Below, in pieces: positions 1 through 12,107 of a DNA stretch of 45,461 nt. The notes beneath the pieces were generated by a model that saw only the letters and a program-made list of their open reading frames with translations, was not told the origin of the DNA and ran no database searches. The translations under genes and the position numbers were made by a program. The stretch is from assembly GCA_012862575.1 (NCBI GenBank), contig BLSF01000120.1, forward strand, positions 11,554 to 57,014, given 5' to 3'. Source of the DNA: Parietichytrium sp. I65-24A. Taxonomy: Eukaryota > Sar > Bigyra > Thraustochytrida > Thraustochytriidae. Every line of letters begins with the position of its first letter. Position 1 is the stretch's first letter.

Positions 1-1191
1 TAAGTTGGAGCTTCAATTGCTTGCTTTCCAATTTCAAGGAGTTGCCGGTGTGGACGGGAAGGAGAGCAAGAATTTGTCAGCGCGATTGTGAAAGTATTTC
101 TTCTCGAACGATGTTACACAGTCATTCAAATTTAAAACTCTATGAGAATCAAGAAGACATGAAATCGAACAGAGTTGAAGTGTATATGTGGTACTAAGGA
201 AAAAAGATTTGAACACAAAGTTTATTGGCTCCTGGCGCAGCTGAAAGAACGCCGAAGCAAGTCAGATAAAGAAAGAAACTTTTGGATTGGAGAGCGCCGC
301 TTGCGTCTTCTTTAGAAGCTATGGCTCGTGACGGAGCTCCGGGAGCAGTCTGGGCTTTGGATTGGCTTTGCTTAGTGTTTCTATGCGGCGGCAGATCCCA
401 GGTCTCCAAGGTCTCGTCTGAACAGCATTGGTGCTACAAACACTGCAAACCTGTGCTCATCCTGCTGTTTCCATTCACGGCGTGACGTTGGCCATGCGTC
501 CGGACAGCGACGCGGGGTCATCATCCTTGTTTCAAACTTGGTTCCGTTGGTTGCAGTTCGTTACAGCTAGAAACGCTTTCCCAACTTTGTTCCCATTTGT
601 TGCTCTCCCTTGTTTTGGCGCGCTGCTTCCTTTAAAAGCTGTCTTCCGCTACTTGAGGAGAAACAGTGTCTGCCTGTATGTTGTCAGCGGCCAAGGAGGA
701 AGTCTTGTTGTTAAACATATTCTGTAACGCCGCGTACTCGCCCACACTCGAAACTATATTTCATACACGTCTCGCCACATACTTGGTTTCAGCCAAAAGC
801 ATAAAGAATGGCGGCTGCTCTTAGAAGAGCTGTGGAGGGGTTTCTCTCAGTCACTTGCAAGCGGAATCTTCGGCCCGCTTTCCAAGTTTCTCGAGAATCG
901 ACACAGCAACTATTGCCGTCAGCAACGCAGGCACCATTTCTAAAAACTCATCGCCCATCGCGACACATCCCAGAGCTATACTGCCAACTCAGCCAACTCT
1001 AGCTAGCCTAGCCTATCTGCAAAATAGACAAATAGATAATAAGTTACCTGCGCAAAGTGCGAACGCTCACTCAGCTCACTCACAAGAAACTTCCCCACAG
1101 TACCCCACAGCTCCCACAACTCCCACAGGTGCGGAGAAAGAAGGAGGAGAAGAAGAAGGAGGAGAAGGTTAGGTTAGGTTAGGAAGGCGGC
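1..1191. other. Upstream spacer of Exo70; no gene supported
   Basis: Short open frames occur on both strands here, up to about 105 codons, but they overlap one another, have unremarkable composition and resemble no protein I know. The last part, about 1138-1165, is strongly purine-rich (AAG/GGA units). It is followed by a short telomere-like run, GGTTAGGTTAGGTTAGG at 1167-1183, directly before the Exo70 start. I read the final few hundred bases as promoter and 5' leader of Exo70. The far left could hold the flank of a neighbouring gene that I cannot identify. Confidence 0.5.
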
Positions 1192-4029
1192 ATGGTTTCG
1201 GGAAGCGCGTACGATGGGGGCGGCTTGGGGTACGCGTACGGCGGACAGCGAGATGCGGCGGACGAGAGACTGCAGCAGGGTCTGGCGGCGATGCGTTCCG
1301 CGCTGCAAGGGAGCGCGGAGAACACGAGCGTGATGGTGAAGGCGCTGGGAGGGTTCGAAGGCAAGGTGGGCAGGCTGGAAACGGCCATCAGCCCGATACA
1401 GGAGATGACGGACAAGCTGGCCACGGCGCAGAGGAATATCAACAGGACGGTGAGTTGGTTTGTGGGAAGTGGGCTGGATTCGACGCTTGGTATGGCGCTG
1501 ACATGCAGCGGTTGTTGATTGGGTTTGGTGGACACGACGATGGGCTCGGTGCAGCTGCAACAATTTGATAAGGTGAACTCGCATTTTGTGACGGTTGAGA
1601 ATGCGCAGCTGGTGCTGAGCGATACGAGCAAGCTCGAGTCTGCTGACAAGCGGGACCGCGAGCTGTATTACAGGACGGTTGAGAAGCTGTGCGACGCCTA
1701 CAGCTACCTGTCTGGGAGGGAAGACTTTGCTTCTGCACCCGAGGCTGTGCAAACAGCAAGTAAAGTCCAACTGTTTGCTCTGGATTCGATGTGCAAGGAG
1801 TTCGAGACTTTATTGGAGAGACACGCAGCGAACAGCTCGGACTACAGACAAACGGAAGCATGGCGATCTGCAAGACCTCCCTCGTCGGAAGCTCAATCCG
1901 ACATGATGGTGGATATTCTGGCAGTGCACAAAGAATTTCCAGCGGCCATGAGCGAGAGAGTTCGCGAGATTGCGACGTGCCTAGACATTTGCAACATGTC
2001 CGATCAGTTTGTAAACCACTACAACACCTTTCGTGGCAAGATTCTCATGAACGCCTTCGAGGAGCTGGCAACGGACTTTAACCCTCTAAGTAGTAACCAT
2101 GGCGGCTCCTTTGACAAGAGAAGCGCGCGAGACTCGGACGCAGGAAGCGGAACAAGTCGGAGCGGCGCCAGCCGGAGCGGAAAAGACTCGTCTTCGGTAG
2201 CGAGCAAAGTGATGAAAGCCTACGCTAGCTTTGCGCCATCGCACTCTCGCGCTCCTTCCGAGGGCCTAATGAACTTTCGCATCAGCGAGGAGCAAAATGA
2301 TTCCCTGAATGACATGGATGACGATGACAACGATTCAGATGTTGGCTCGGTGATGAGCGGGACCTCCGAAGCGGCACAGAAGAAGTCGGGAAAGTGGCGG
2401 GGCCGTTTCAAAAAGGTCAAGAGTGTTTTCAAACGCGGTTCGAAAGGCTCACAAAGCGGGTCGCAATCCGCCGCCTCAGATTTTGAGATCTCTGGCGCAA
2501 AGTCAGTCATCAACATGACGAGAACGGCAGATGCGTCGGCCGTGCGGCTTCCGCCGCTTCCTCCTACAGCGGCGACGTTCCACGTCGCTCTCAAACCTCC
2601 TCCGACGCCAGAATCCCCAACTTCGTCCAAAGACAACAGCTTTACAGACTCATTCAAAAGCGCGTCCTCTGCTAAGCTCTCTGGAAAGCGCTACCACCCA
2701 GGCGAGCACAAGATGATCTCCTTGTTGGAGGTTGCTGCGTATATGATGGAAGCTGAGATGATTTTGTCCGTCAAAGTACTTCCTCGAGGTCGCAAGGGAA
2801 GAAGGATTTTCTTGGATGCCATGCTCGGGCCATGCGAGACGCTCACGAGTATTGGTATGAAGGCTGCGCTACAGGCGACGAAGAAGGATTACTTGGAAGC
2901 AGAGCGGGTGTATGCTACTCTGGATGTTCTTCAGAAGATGTGGACCATTCGGCACATTTTTGACGACATCTTGGGCCCAGGTTCTTTTGAGTATCTCAAG
3001 TACGAGACACCTGGAGCTGGCCAGGTCGAAACGAGCGGCAGCGGACCAGGAAGCCCCAGGGCAACTTCTCCTCGCGCTGAGCCCATTCCTCGCAACGCGC
3101 TGAATCAGATAATGCTCTTATTCAGCACGTGGAAGAGCTATGCATTGAGCATCATGGACGAGATGCGCGAGAAATTCATGACACCATTGCCGGCTTTGCC
3201 ACCTACGGCGTCAGTACACCCTAGCGCGACTCAGCTCATCAATTATCTGAAGCGCCTCTATATCAACTTTCCTCTGATCCAGGCCTTACTGGATGGCCGG
3301 GAAAGCGGGGGCTCTGTTGAGTTTGCGCAAACCACCACGGATTTGTCGGTCCTCGATGTCCAAGAGAGCTTTCGTTCATACCTGTCGAGCATGATTGCAC
3401 AGTACGTCGACATGCTGTTTGGATTGGAGCACGTTGTCAAAGCACCGCCGACTATTCTGCAATTGTTTGTACTAAACAATATTCACTTTGTGGTGGAGAG
3501 CGTAGAGAGCGATGAAAATCTGTTTCCACTGCTCGAAAACACCGAGGCTTTCCACAAACGAAAGGATGACGTCAGTGCCATGAAGAACAGATACTTGGAG
3601 TTGCTCTTGTCGCCCATCTTGCCCTTGCTTGACGAGAGCCAGCCCGAAGGAGTGAACCTTGCGGACCCCGAGCAAGGGGTGTCAGCGGTGGGAAAGAGAA
3701 TTGTCAAGGACTATTGCATGAGGCTTCGGGAGTGGCTTGAGACTAGCTTTAAGGAAAATTCGAGAGTGGAGATTCCAAACTTCGAGCTTCGCACAGAGCT
3801 GCGCTATCTTGTGCGGTCCGCGGTGCTCCCCCGTTATGAGAAGAAGTATGCAGCTCTAAAGCGACTGTCTTTTTCTAAAAAGATGGATGACAAATACCTA
3901 CCATACAGCCCGGAGGAGATGTCTGCCATGATTTCCCAATTCTTCGAAATATCCGAGACAACTTCGAATCCTCGAGCACTAGTACGTCAAGCATTCAGCC
4001 TGGGCGGGCGACTATCAAAGGCTTGGTGA
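1192..4029 (+). CDS. EXO70: Exocyst complex subunit Exo70 (two exons)
   Basis: This is a subunit of the octameric exocyst, which tethers secretory vesicles to the plasma membrane; in the family, Exo70 binds phosphoinositides through its basic C-terminal end. The model joins 1192-1449 to 1555-4029, giving about 910 residues, longer than the usual 620-700. The N-terminal exon is a coiled region ending in NINRT, and splicing restores the family-like run NINRT-LQQFDKVNSHF. A Ser/Asp/Lys-rich low-complexity insert of roughly residues 260-410 accounts for the extra length. The helical Exo70 domain follows, with a typical end: RLREWLETSF, then ELRTELRYLV, then YLPYSPEEMSAMISQFFEI. The start is the first ATG after a purine-rich leader. 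It is tail-to-tail with CCZ1. Family assignment is firm; the exact N terminus is less certain. Confidence 0.88.
1450..1554 (+). other. Intron in Exo70 (105 bp, phase 0)
   Basis: The donor is GTGAGT directly after the codon for Thr86 and the acceptor is GGTGCAG. A branch-like CTGAC lies near 1496-1500. The first frame hits a stop (TGA) at 1516-1518, while the downstream frame is open but has no convincing start. Removing these bases restores one continuous frame and an Exo70-like N-terminal sequence, which is the main support. Confidence 0.8.
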
Positions 4030-4812
4030 GATACTGGTGGCTGAGAAATTAACGACAGGGTTTGTCATGAGGTGCACTGCGGAAAGATTTGCTTCTATAG
4101 CTCATACTTTTGCATACACGATGAAGACATACACACAGAAAAGGTGGAGTAATCCTCGCGCGATCTGAATGGTGGCAACGAGGGTTACGCTCGACAAAGT
4201 CGCAAAACGAAGAAGAAGCAGAAGCGGAATTATTGGCATCATTTCCAAGCTCGGTTGCTGAGAGGTAGAGCATGTCCGTTTCACGAGCTATTTTCTCGCC
4301 GCCAGGTGAGCTCTGTGTAACTTAAATATCTTTGGTGTTCATGTAAGTTCATGATCCCAAAATACAATTCCTCAGGTGCCTCTCGCAAGCAAAGTTCAAG
4401 ATTTTAGTCACTTTGTAACTTTGTATTCCTCAGTAGTGTCAAGTGCTTGTCAAATTCGGCATTGGGTCTTTTCGAGGTTTTGTCGTTCGATGTTCCTAAG
4501 GGGATGTGAAAAAACGTCAGCTTCAGATTAGGCGACTTTGTCCCTGTCGTTGAATCAGGTGCTGCGGGCTGGGTGGAGTGCGTCCAGAAACGACTTTGGA
4601 CATTGCTGCGGCGGCTAGACCTCAGAACTCGCCATCCCTCAAAGGGACCAGGATTGCTGTTGTCCCTTTTGTGCATTTGCTGATTTAGGTACCGATACAG
4701 GCTTGGCACCATGGTCGGTCTGATAGTAGACACGCCCAACTATTCCGAAAAAACAAGCGGTTTGTACAAAACGTGCGGAGAAGACAGCTGTCTAGTTTCT
4801 AGTTCTTAATGT
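4030..4812. other. Convergent 3' spacer between Exo70 and CCZ1
   Basis: This holds the 3' untranslated regions of both genes. A minus-strand frame at 4404-4739 (111 codons) begins at TTG, and its predicted protein is Ser/Thr/Arg-rich with no recognisable motif. I do not consider it a gene. No terminator or polyadenylation motif stands out. Confidence 0.5.
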
Positions 4813-6822
4813 TTAAATCAGTATAGAGCGAAACGCAGTTTCTCTCAAAAAACGAAGTCTTTGCGACACAAATTCGAAGCTATGCTTTGCATCCACAACA
4901 AGGAACAATTGTCTTTCCATAGACTTTATCGCTGCTACCCAGCAGCCCGGCTGCTGCAAATCAGCGTTAGGGCGCACAAATTGAATTGTGACCATCTGCG
5001 AAGTAGCGCAGTGCTCAAACTGCCAACAAATGCTATTCATGACGGTGATCAGATTTGCGGTGAAGAATATTCCCAGTTTGGAGTTGCCCAAATGCACGGG
5101 GAATGGTTGGGCGTGACGCTCTCCGAGTGGGGCCATCCACCCGTCTGAGATTTTCACAACAGCGTTCGATTCGTTAAAATACACATACTTTTCATTGGGG
5201 TCCACGCTTTGGACTTGCTGTGCTTGCGAGAGACCTCTAAAGCTACCTCGGCTTCCAGCCTGGTCATTTTGTGCCCCTGAGATTGCGAGACCGTCCAAGT
5301 TCGTTGTGGCCGCACCTTCTCTCGAGAGCTGGCTACTAGTGGCGATGGATTCGGAGAGGCGAACAATCTCACTGCCAACATATATTTCAAACTCGCCACA
5401 AAACTCTAAAAGCGCCTTTTTTGTCCAGGCTGTGTCAACAGGCACGTTGGTTTCCCCACTCTTCATTCCGCTGCCAGGTTCAGATGCGTCCTCCGGCGGT
5501 TCTCCACCTACGTCCCTCGTGAAGATCACGATAGCAGTCCTGTCTGAACCGTAAATTGCCATGCGGGAAGTGCACTTCTTCTCAGCATTGTAGACCACCG
5601 GGAGGTAGAGGTCCGCGCTATCTTCTGCCTTGTCGAGCTCCTTGTGTTCTTTACTCTGCCCGATCTCGATGAATCCAGGCCGAAGAGGTGGGAAGGCCAG
5701 AACATCCTCCTGAGAAGCAGAGTTTCCGCTGGCATCGGCACCTTGCTTTCGAGTCATTGCAATCTCTAGAAACTGATGTACGGCGAGGAGCTGCTGTAGC
5801 GGAAGAGAGTTCCACAAAACCTGCCCGTTGTAAAAGAGTGCGGTGCCTTCAACTGCAGGGAAGCGGTCGGCGAGGCGCGTCATAAATAGCTGGGTGGAAA
5901 GGAAGGTGTACTTGTCAACTGCCAAAAAGGGGAGAGCGCGGACGTTGTACATGAAGTGCAGGCGAGCAAAGTCAACCTGGTCAAGGAACTCGGGGACGAG
6001 GCGAAGAAGATGCTGTCTCACAGTGTCGGCAGTCGAAACAGCGAGAAGCGTAGCTAAATCGTCTTCGTTGTCAGCACGGTTGTCCATGAGAGCCTGCTGA
6101 TCAGGGTCGGGGACCAAGTCCCCTTCGTCGACGAGCTCCTGGAGATGCCTCGACTTGCGCAGCAGCTTGCGAAGCTCTTTTATTCTGAATGGAATACTTT
6201 CTTGTTCTGAATGCGAGCCGAAGAGAATCCGCGAAATCGGACCATAGAAGAGGGTGAACTGCGCATAAAGTCTCTTGAGGATGGCAACTAAGACTTGAGC
6301 GTTGGGGTCACTACTCTCGAAAATCCTAATATCCTCGACAATGTCCTCTGTTCGTGCCCCTTTTTTGTACAATTTCTTCTCCGACTCGAATGTTTTGTTC
6401 ATGTGCATACCAAACTCGCCCGAGTTTCTTCGGCGAAATGAAGGCGTAAACTTTTGAATCGGGGACTTCCTTGCGTGGGGCGCTCCCAGGTAAAGATACG
6501 GTGACACGGTGAGATCACTCGTCTCCATCTTGCCTTCCGAGACCTGCCTGCTCTTGCAGCAGATCACCATCCACGTGTCCGGTTCGCACTCGTAGAACGA
6601 GTACTGGTGGTCATCCATGAAAACCGCCTCGCAGGGATCGCTCGCATTGAAGCTCCTGCACAGGTCCACCAACGCCTCGCACAGGCTAAGTCGCTCGAGC
6701 TGCTCTTCGAGGTCATCTTCTCCGGCGGAAGTATAAAAGAGCAGCTTTTCCGTTCGCTCCGACACCGTTGCAGCTTCATCGCCCGAGCCTATCTCCCGGT
6801 GAAAGATCAACAGGGCTTCCAT
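4813..6822 (-). CDS. CCZ1: Vacuolar fusion protein CCZ1 homologue
   Basis: CCZ1 forms with Mon1 the guanine-nucleotide exchange factor that activates Rab7/Ypt7 on late endosomes, autophagosomes and the vacuole. The frame encodes 669 residues from an ATG at 6822. The N terminus shows the longin-like CCZ1 pattern: EKLLFYTSAGEDDLEEQLE, then LSLCEALVDLCRSF, then DTWMVICC. This is followed by a helix containing LKRLYAQFTLFYGP, the conserved stretch before the second longin segment. The C-terminal region (around TANLITVMNSI and WVAAIKSMERQLFLV) fits the third longin-like module. Length is greater than the yeast and human proteins because of charged inserts near residues 120-160 and 380-520. It is a single open frame with no intron seen. 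Its Mon1 partner is not in the window. Confidence 0.85.
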   Translation of the reverse strand: MEALLIFHREIGSGDEAATVSERTEKLLFYTSAGEDDLEEQLERLSLCEALVDLCRSFNASDPCEAVFMDDHQYSFYECEPDTWMVICCKSRQVSEGKMETSDLTVSPYLYLGAPHARKSPIQKFTPSFRRRNSGEFGMHMNKTFESEKKLYKKGARTEDIVEDIRIFESSDPNAQVLVAILKRLYAQFTLFYGPISRILFGSHSEQESIPFRIKELRKLLRKSRHLQELVDEGDLVPDPDQQALMDNRADNEDDLATLLAVSTADTVRQHLLRLVPEFLDQVDFARLHFMYNVRALPFLAVDKYTFLSTQLFMTRLADRFPAVEGTALFYNGQVLWNSLPLQQLLAVHQFLEIAMTRKQGADASGNSASQEDVLAFPPLRPGFIEIGQSKEHKELDKAEDSADLYLPVVYNAEKKCTSRMAIYGSDRTAIVIFTRDVGGEPPEDASEPGSGMKSGETNVPVDTAWTKKALLEFCGEFEIYVGSEIVRLSESIATSSQLSREGAATTNLDGLAISGAQNDQAGSRGSFRGLSQAQQVQSVDPNEKYVYFNESNAVVKISDGWMAPLGERHAQPFPVHLGNSKLGIFFTANLITVMNSICWQFEHCATSQMVTIQFVRPNADLQQPGCWVAAIKSMERQLFLVVDAKHSFEFVSQRLRFLRETAFRSILI

Positions 6823-6877
6823 CTCCCCAATTCAATTCCCTTTCTTTCGCCTTACTTTGCACACTCTTAACCTTCCG

Positions 6878-6926
6878 CCAATCTACCAATCTACCAATCT
6901 ACAAATCACCAATCTACCAATACGCC
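6878..6926. repeat. Imperfect CCAATCTA tandem repeat
   Basis: The octamer CCAATCTA, with variants, is repeated about six times 55-105 bases upstream of the CCZ1 start codon (on the opposite strand TAGATTGG). It probably lies in the promoter or 5' leader of CCZ1. It may simply be slippage-derived. Confidence 0.75.
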
Positions 6927-7716
6927 AATTCCGCTGCTTCCAACAGTGAAATTCTTCGTTCAATGTGTCCGAGTGACTTGGCCAACTCGGTCGGATCTTA
7001 GGCGCCGCTACTCGCGGTGGGTAAGTGCTTCAGCACCGCCCACTGCGCATCGCCGTCCTGCTCAGTCCGATCGCTGCGCGTACCCCAGGCGTCTTTAGAA
7101 GTGTCCTCGCAGGGTCCTCGCAAGGAGAGTCTTGGCCGCGATGCCAAGGTTTCCAAATGTTTCCAAGTGCTTCTTCTTCTTTCTTCTTCTGCGAGTCGTT
7201 CGCTGTGCGCGGACCGTAGGGCAGCTTACCAGGCGATAGCGTGGTGCTATGCTTGTGTGGGGAGCGGTGTGGACCTGTGGGATGGGGGTGTCCTCGCGTA
7301 CACTTGGGGTTGTATCGTGTGCTGCTATGGTGGTGTAGAGGATACTGGTAGGAGTGCGAAAGATGTGCGGGAGAACAAAATGTCGTTCATCGAGTTCTTG
7401 GCGTGGGGGTGTGACCCGTTCTTTTTTGTTCATCATAATGATCGACGGGATAAGACGCGCCGGACTCTTCCAAGCTGGCGCGATGGAAATTATTCGATTA
7501 AAATGTGAAAAAACAGGCGCGATCGTGCACAGGAGTTGGGAAGATGTTTCTAATTCTGTCTTTTTGGAAGTAGCGCCGCTGTGCGGACGGTGATCGCGCC
7601 GACGAGGGCGGAACGAAAGACTCATCGTTCACGTGCATGTATGTCACATATGCGCCAGAATGAGGTCTGGAACAGCAATCGCATCGACGAGCGCCAGAAA
7701 CGCAGAACGTCAGCGT

Positions 7717-7762
7717 CAGCTACAGCTACAGCTACAGCTACAGCTACAGCTACAGCTACAGC
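7717..7762. repeat. CAGCTA hexanucleotide microsatellite
   Basis: The hexamer CAGCTA is repeated without error about 7.7 times in non-coding DNA. The reading frames through it give alternating Ala-Thr or Ala-Val runs, which are not evidence of a protein. Confidence 0.95.
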
Positions 7763-8839
7763 GCATCGCTCGCTGTCTGAACTGAAAGGGAGAAAGAAAG
7801 TCACACTTTAGACAGCCTCAAGCAACAACTTTGTTCCGAGCTCTTCTTCTAAAAACTATTGACGAGAATTGAAAGCCCGATCCGAAGGAAGATGACAACC
7901 AAGGTGACGATTCTCAGCGGCTCAACTGGCACTGCGACAGAGTGAATGTACAGAGATTTGATCTCGCAATCCCACATTGAAGCCATCCGAGTCAACAGCA
8001 AAAGCTAGCGACTTGGCTCGATTATCAAATCTGCGATTCTCTGCGATTCTGGCTGGTGACACTGGTGACAATGGCTTCACGGCAAGCACTTGTTGCACTG
8101 CAAAGATGTAATGCCAACGGTTTTATTGACGCAAGAGGGCGACTTGCTTCGCCCAAAGTCAGTCACAGTCAAGCTGGCAATCAGCCATGTTAGTTTGGGT
8201 TGAATTCCGTACACGTAGTGACTTTTTAGGCGCACACTTACATGTTTGAGATTTGAATCTTTTCGATACGACATAAACGACACAAGAGCTCGCAATGTGC
8301 GCATAGATTTATTGATTTTGACTGGGCCAGATTGCAATGCGGAAAGAAGTTGTTCACAAAGTGGGTACTCTACTGAGAACGGGTTGAGCTTACGCCACGT
8401 CGATTTTGATTGCGAGGAGCGCACGACTGCTCTTCGCAGGTGCTCTGAGGTGAAAAAAAAATGGGAGACAAGTCGGTCAAGACATTCATAATCTTCGACA
8501 GCTTTTGCTTCCGCTAGCACTCGTAACCTCGTTGCGATCCACTTGACTTTGAGACAAACCTTACCTCCAAATTGCGAAGGAGAATCCTCTTACTCTACAG
8601 TTAATTTATTTACTAGGCGCAGCTTACGTCGTCGTTCCAATTCCCGGCAAATGAGAAAGGCACATCCCTTTCCTCGATACAGTACCAACTGAGGACTTAA
8701 CTTATTTTCTCCCTCTTTTTCTTCAAGCCAAAGTAGTACTTGGTTACAAGTTGTGTGTGGAAGTGGGCATGGGGTATGGTATGAAATTATGAAATGGAAT
8801 GGAATGAAATAATTATTTCCCTCGCCTGGCCACTCCAGT

Positions 8840-8850
8840 GTACTGAGTAC
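8840..8850. repeat. GTACTGAGTAC near-palindrome, copy 1
   Basis: The 11-mer is a 5-bp inverted repeat around one central base. Here it sits between CCAGT and CAGTG, which extends a loose symmetry. Function is unknown; the same word recurs five more times in the window. Confidence 0.6.
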
Positions 8851-9865
8851 CAGTGCTGTAGCCCCACACGCTCACCATTCCTACACCACTTTCTCATCGG
8901 AATTCAGGAGCTGGAATCTGGGAGCAGGCAAAATCATCACAGTCGTTTTGGCCAAATTCTTTCGCTAACTAACTGAGCTAAGTTGTTTTCAATCTCGATC
9001 AATTCGCAAACAAAAGGTGCACACATTTTGCTGTCCATTGCGAGCTGCAAAGTTCGGACGACAAGTCTTACCCACTCTCTACCAAGGAGAGTAATGCTCC
9101 TCCAGCGTAGTGCACATGGCGCGTGTCGGAGATGCTGTCGACTGCAAAATCTACCTCTAGGAAAGCTATATCTGTACACTTAGCACTTGTATGCAGCGGT
9201 GCAGTGCTGGTCTGGTATCAACCGCACAAAGATATGGCCCGCGGGCGCACTCCTCGAGGAAACGTCTGGAACTGTGGTACGGAGGCTTGCTGACTGTGAT
9301 TAGCGTAAAGGTAGATTAGCTTCGTTAACTTAATGGCTCCTTTTCGATCGTAATATTGTAAGTCTTGTATTAGTTACACCCCATGAGAATGCTGAGGTCT
9401 GAGATGTCTGAGGGAGCGCTGGGGCATGTGCGTTTTTGTTTATTCACACGCTCGCGTGTGAGAGGGCGAGAGATACCGTGACCGAGTTGAGTTTAATTTT
9501 TTAAAAGGTTTTATTACAAACCTAAGAGGAAAAGAAAAAAAAAGGAAAATCGTCCAATCGCCTCTCACACTCGATTTCATTCTTCTCCAACCTCCCCCTT
9601 CTCAACGCGCGGTAGTAATGTACATTCACAACAACACCAGTGGACGAGTCTGGGATAGTGTGGGTCTATTTGCATGCCATGACTGCAGTCATACGCAGAC
9701 AAAGAAGCCAACGATTTCTATGGTTTCATTCCTTGCCACTTTTGAGAGCGATGCTATTCACTGACTGGAAACTGTAAGGTACTGACTATTACTGACACTA
9801 ATCACACTGTCAGTTCAATTTTTAAAAAAAGTTTTAATTCTTTTTCACAATCGACTTCAAAACGT

Positions 9866-9876
9866 GTACTCAGTAC
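9866..9876. repeat. GTACTGAGTAC near-palindrome, copy 2 (opposite orientation)
   Basis: It reads GTACTCAGTAC on the plus strand, the reverse complement of the other copies, and is flanked by GT and AC, so the symmetric arms extend to GTGTACT and AGTACAC. Confidence 0.6.
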
Positions 9877-11080
9877 ACAGTAAGAGTACACTACCATGGT
9901 TCATTCATCTAGCTAAAAGTCTCAACACGAAATTAGTGGAAACAGCTTTTGAACTCGACTAGTCTAAGCTACCATCTACCATAGTTGAATGTATAAGAAT
10001 GTACTGCTAAGGCCGGTACCAGCTATGTAGTGATCGTAAGAGATTAGCGACAGAACCGTCGGCCACGATGCTAAGTGAGGATTTTTTGTGCCCATGGTCG
10101 GATCCCTACGATGGATAATAGCTAAGATAATAAGGTCAAGGGCGTCGCATACCTGAATCCTGTACGGCGTGTGGATATACTGAGAGTGCTCACAATGATT
10201 CAACAAGATTCAACTTGCTATTTTTTTCTGTATGGCATGGCACATGAGTAGCAATATTTTCGGGGGTAAAAGACACTCTGAGGAACAAGGAAAACGTGCT
10301 TCATTTTCTTTCTCTTTAGTCAGAAAGGTAAATAATTTTAGGAGAGCAAAGAAGAGCTCAATTTTTTCAAGCCTCTCCATACGGCTGTAAATACAGTATT
10401 GCATACCTATGCTTTTGCAATCTGTCCTCATGCACTATCCTGATAATAGCGCACCTAGTTAGCGTTCGACTAATTGCTCCTTTAGCTAGCTATCAACGAA
10501 GAGGTAGCCTCTAGATAAGAGTAGCCACAAGTAAAGGAATTTATCAGAGTGTGTACGGAAGAAGGGTGGAGCGCCAAAGAAACTGAATTTTTTATTCTGT
10601 TCTGACCAATGCATGGCCTACAGCTGAGACTAATCATGAATAGCCCATGGGCGACTCAAGATCACATTGATCACATAATCAACAGTCAATTTAAGATTTT
10701 GATCAACCGATGGCACCAGTGTACTACAAATGCAAAATCGTTTTCTTTGGAGGGTGAAGCAGCTCTGTTGACAGTTTGCTCTACATTTTACACGTCAAAG
10801 TGAGTCAAATGTCAAATCAGAAAGATATCACTCGGAAGCATCTTTCCTTATCTAATTGCACTTGCTTTTGTTTCACCGCGACTGAAACAATCGCTCTATA
10901 GTCTCAATCCTTTCACTGACGGTTCAGTTTACAGCTGAAGCGACAGAACGTGTAATCATTTAACTTCATAATTCGCTACGAAGAAAGGAAATTATAAATC
11001 AAGAAAGAAAGAAAAGGAGAGAAAATTAAGAACGAAAAAGAGAGAAAGAAAGAAAGAAGGAAGGCCACAAAACAAAACAA

Positions 11081-11091
11081 GTACTGAGTAC
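11081..11091. repeat. GTACTGAGTAC near-palindrome, copy 3
   Basis: Copy in the same orientation as copy 1, directly after a purine/adenine-rich patch and ahead of another GTAC at 11100-11106 (CAGTACC). Confidence 0.6.
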
Positions 11092-12076
11092 CCACCGTCA
11101 GTACCTATACGCTCTATCAGAATAGTAAGGTCAGGACCGTCGTAGCGAAGTGAAGAACACGAGTATGGCGGGCCAGCTAACAATGTATACAACAACGCTG
11201 GCCGTGAGACAGAGCGAAAAAAGACAACAAATTTGTATTCCTCATTTCGCCAACAAACCCAGAACTCCAACCCCGACTACCCCTCGCTACTCACCCTTAG
11301 GCCTTTTGACTGCTCAAGCACAGAGGCCTACCGAGCTGCGCTAACCACGAATACCGGTACAGTAACAAGTGAGGCACAACCTTTTTGATTTCTGCGAGGA
11401 GAGCGCGGGAGGAGGAAGGGCTAAGGGTCGGGAGAGGGTGAATGGCGTAGCCCCCTCTAGCATGCGCCGCACATTCTTCCTCCTCCTGCCCGAAGGGTAC
11501 TCGAGTTCTCGCTAATGGAGACATATCACCTCCTAATGGCCCGGGCTTTGCTGCCTCTGTGAGAGACCCAACCCTCGGCTCCCACTTTCTTGCTATCCGG
11601 TCCTAACAACGCCAGTAGCCAAAATCGATGACAAGTGAATCAAAAATTTGAAAGTGAGAAAAGGCGGCCAGTGAGTGTGCCAGTGCGGTAGGTACGAAGT
11701 ACTACGATACCTGTACCTTACATATCTACGTATCTGCTAACTGCGCGCCTTACTGAATTAGCTACTGTCGTAGTGTAAGCGTGAGCCATGGACATTACTA
11801 TGCATCATTATGCATGACTACTATCTAGAGAGAGTAGCAAGAGCGGTGGGACTGCTACTGCTACTCTGAACTGGGTAGGATAGAAATGGATAGCATAACT
11901 TCTAACTTGTCTCTCTCAGTCTCTCAGAGCACTCTCCCATCTTGCCATTTTCGTGGCGTCTCTGATCATCTCTGATCGTCTCTTGCGCACAAAGGGCGAG
12001 CGACCACGAGAGCATTGGACTGCGTTGGACTGCTGAGTTGGGTTGCGAAAGGGAGGCCAACACGTTGCTGCTGGCG

Positions 12077-12100
<24 letters not shown>
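12077..12100 (+). promoter_or_regulatory. CT/GA tract upstream of the DUF6729-like gene
   Basis: An uninterrupted TC dinucleotide run lies about 285 bases before the start codon. A second pyrimidine-rich patch (CTCATTCTCTC) lies at 12212-12240. Similar GA/CT tracts precede many genes in this window, so a promoter or leader role is inferred. Here the sense strand carries the pyrimidines, unlike most of the others. Confidence 0.45.

Positions 12101-12107
<7 letters not shown>

Noticed and set aside
4404-4739. 111-codon minus frame downstream of CCZ1
   Set aside because: TTG start, Ser/Thr/Arg-rich random composition; more likely 3' untranslated sequence.
7017-7625. Overlapping frames of 163 (+) and 176 (-) codons
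   Set aside because: They oppose each other in the same DNA, lack motifs, and one does not begin at a convincing ATG.
8077-8520. 147-codon minus frame
   Set aside because: It starts at GTG and has no recognisable domain; it lies in AT-rich spacer.
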